The notes beneath the pieces are model-generated. The model did not search any database. It was not told the DNA's origin and was given only the letters and a program-made list of their open reading frames with translations. 64,000 nucleotides of DNA from Streptomyces sp. T12 (GTDB taxonomy: Bacteria > Actinomycetota > Actinomycetes > Streptomycetales > Streptomycetaceae), in the NCBI RefSeq assembly GCF_028736035.1, contig NZ_CP117866.1:5208001-5272000 (forward strand). The letters run 5' to 3'. Below, in pieces: positions 63,099 to 64,000 of this stretch (position 1 is the first letter of the stretch; each line of letters starts with the position of its first letter). A program made the translations under genes and the position numbers.

Positions 63099-64000
63099 GT
63101 GACCACGACGCATGAGCCTCCGTACCCACCGCCCGAGCAGCCCCGCGGCTCGGGCTTCGGAAGCGGCCCCGGAAACGGCCCCGCGCGGGGCAACGGCCGT
63201 ACAGACGGCCGGGGTTCGGGGGTGGCTGGCGGCAGATACGACGGTGGATACGGGCCTGGTTCGGCAGGCGGCCACGACGATCACGCGGCTGATTCCGGCG
63301 GCTGGCACGAACACGGGGCCGGGGCCAGTGGGATGCAGGGCCACGGGGGCGGGGGGCATGGGCGCGGGCCCGGCGGCCCGCACGGCCCAGGATCCGGCGG
63401 CGGCCCGCACGGCCCCGGTTCTGGTGGCCCGCACGATCAGGGGTCCGGTTCCGGCGGCTCACCGGGGCAGTGGCCCGCCCCGGGTGACGGTCACGACTCC
63501 GGCGGTGGCCATGGGCACGGGTCCGGATCCGGCGGCTCACGTGGCGGCGGCGACGGCGACGGCGGTGGCGGTGGCGGGCATGCGCACTCCCACAGCCACG
63601 CCCATGGTCCCGCGGCGCCCGTCTCCCAGCACCTGCGCAAGGTCATCGCGGCGATCCTGATCCCGTTCGCCGCGGCGGTGGTGGTGGGGCTCGCGGTGCT
63701 GTGGCCGGGCGGCGCCCCGCCGCACGAGCGCACGGGAGTCGGCTTCGACCGGCAGACGCAGGAGGCCACGGTCGCCAAGGTGGTCGAGGTGAGCTGCAAG
63801 GACGTCGGCGCCTCGGGAGTGCCCCCGACCGGTGACACCTCCACCGCCGAGGGTTCCTCCGCGGTGCAGCAGGAGAACGGCACCTGCAAGAAGGCGACGA
63901 TCCGCGTCGACACGGGCAAGGACAAGGGCCGTACCTTCACGGAGATCGTGCAGCCCGACCAGTCACGGCAGTTGCACGAGGGCCAGGACGTCGTGGTCGC
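63099..64000 (+). CDS. YibE/F-like membrane protein, His/Gly-rich N-terminus (partial)
   Basis: An open frame from GTG 63099 through the window end without a stop, about 300 residues seen. The first 165 residues are low-complexity and rich in Gly, His, Pro and Asp, with a HAHSHSHAHG cluster just before the first membrane helix (KVIAAILIPFAAAVVVGLAVLW). An extracellular segment with TQEATVAKVVEVSCKDV and a Cys pair follows, as in YibE/F proteins. The His clusters may bind metal. Function is unknown in the family. It is divergent from thiC. Confidence 0.7.
   Translation, partial: MTTTHEPPYPPPEQPRGSGFGSGPGNGPARGNGRTDGRGSGVAGGRYDGGYGPGSAGGHDDHAADSGGWHEHGAGASGMQGHGGGGHGRGPGGPHGPGSGGGPHGPGSGGPHDQGSGSGGSPGQWPAPGDGHDSGGGHGHGSGSGGSRGGGDGDGGGGGGHAHSHSHAHGPAAPVSQHLRKVIAAILIPFAAAVVVGLAVLWPGGAPPHERTGVGFDRQTQEATVAKVVEVSCKDVGASGVPPTGDTSTAEGSSAVQQENGTCKKATIRVDTGKDKGRTFTEIVQPDQSRQLHEGQDVVV

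Overview
The window is high-GC actinobacterial chromosome, almost certainly Streptomyces. The signs are strong third-position GC bias, frequent GTG starts, MocR, SigE-family and HATPase regulators, a Rex-type operator before cydAB-cydCD, a Sco/ECuC/CopCD/DtpA copper cluster, and perfect ParB sites (GTTTCACGTGAAAC). Gene order looks like the origin-proximal core of Streptomyces chromosomes. Three perfect and three single-mismatch parS sites, together with DnaA-box clusters, fit a position near oriC. I see no prophage, IS element, CRISPR array or biosynthetic cluster.

Layout. 1-440 is a G-rich non-coding stretch with a 21-bp minisatellite. 440-3823 (minus) has a SigE-family sigma factor behind a thiolase / MaoC / MaoC-DUF35 operon that resembles the steroid side-chain retro-aldolase modules Ltp2/ChsH1/ChsH2. 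4269-7533 has a small secreted Asn/Gln-rich protein, a primase-polymerase with an SOS-box-like operator, a hypothetical gene, a DinB protein and an amphi-Trp protein. 7679-12472 has tRNA-Ser(UGA), a Ser/Thr kinase, an HtrA protease and a glycerophosphodiesterase. 12816-16133 has an HATPase, a SEC-C/DUF5926 protein, a secreted protein and a second, degenerate prim-pol. 16635-26306 has a SpoIIE-type phosphatase, Xaa-Pro aminopeptidase, MocR regulator, MFS exporter, CitG-like protein, Tat-secreted intradiol dioxygenase, phospholipase D-like protein and another HATPase.

26576-33192 is the extracytoplasmic copper pathway: membrane protein, YcnI, Sco, ECuC, CopC-CopD and the Tat-exported peroxidase DtpA. 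In Streptomyces this pathway supplies copper for oxidase maturation and morphogenesis. It is followed by pheA, a DnaA-box cluster, serS, an HAD phosphatase, tRNA-Ser(GCU) and two back-to-back ABC-2 transporter modules (37753-41284). 41542-47902 has an M24 peptidase, an EphD-like epoxide hydrolase-SDR fusion, a MerR regulator, KptA, an LLM flavoprotein and a second HAD phosphatase. 47918-49000 is an M23 peptidase. 49159-55326 is the cytochrome bd operon cydA-cydB-cydCD with a Rex-like operator. 55468-64000 holds a cyclophilin-like protein, hisC/pat, a LacI regulator, a metallophosphoesterase, a membrane protein, thiC with its TPP riboswitch, and the start of a YibE/F gene.

The most unusual layer is non-coding. 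Replication and segregation signals (DnaA boxes, parS) are threaded through gene boundaries, coding regions and even the P3 arm of the thiC riboswitch. A primase-polymerase also appears to be under SOS control. No wholly new multi-gene system could be demonstrated from the sequence alone.
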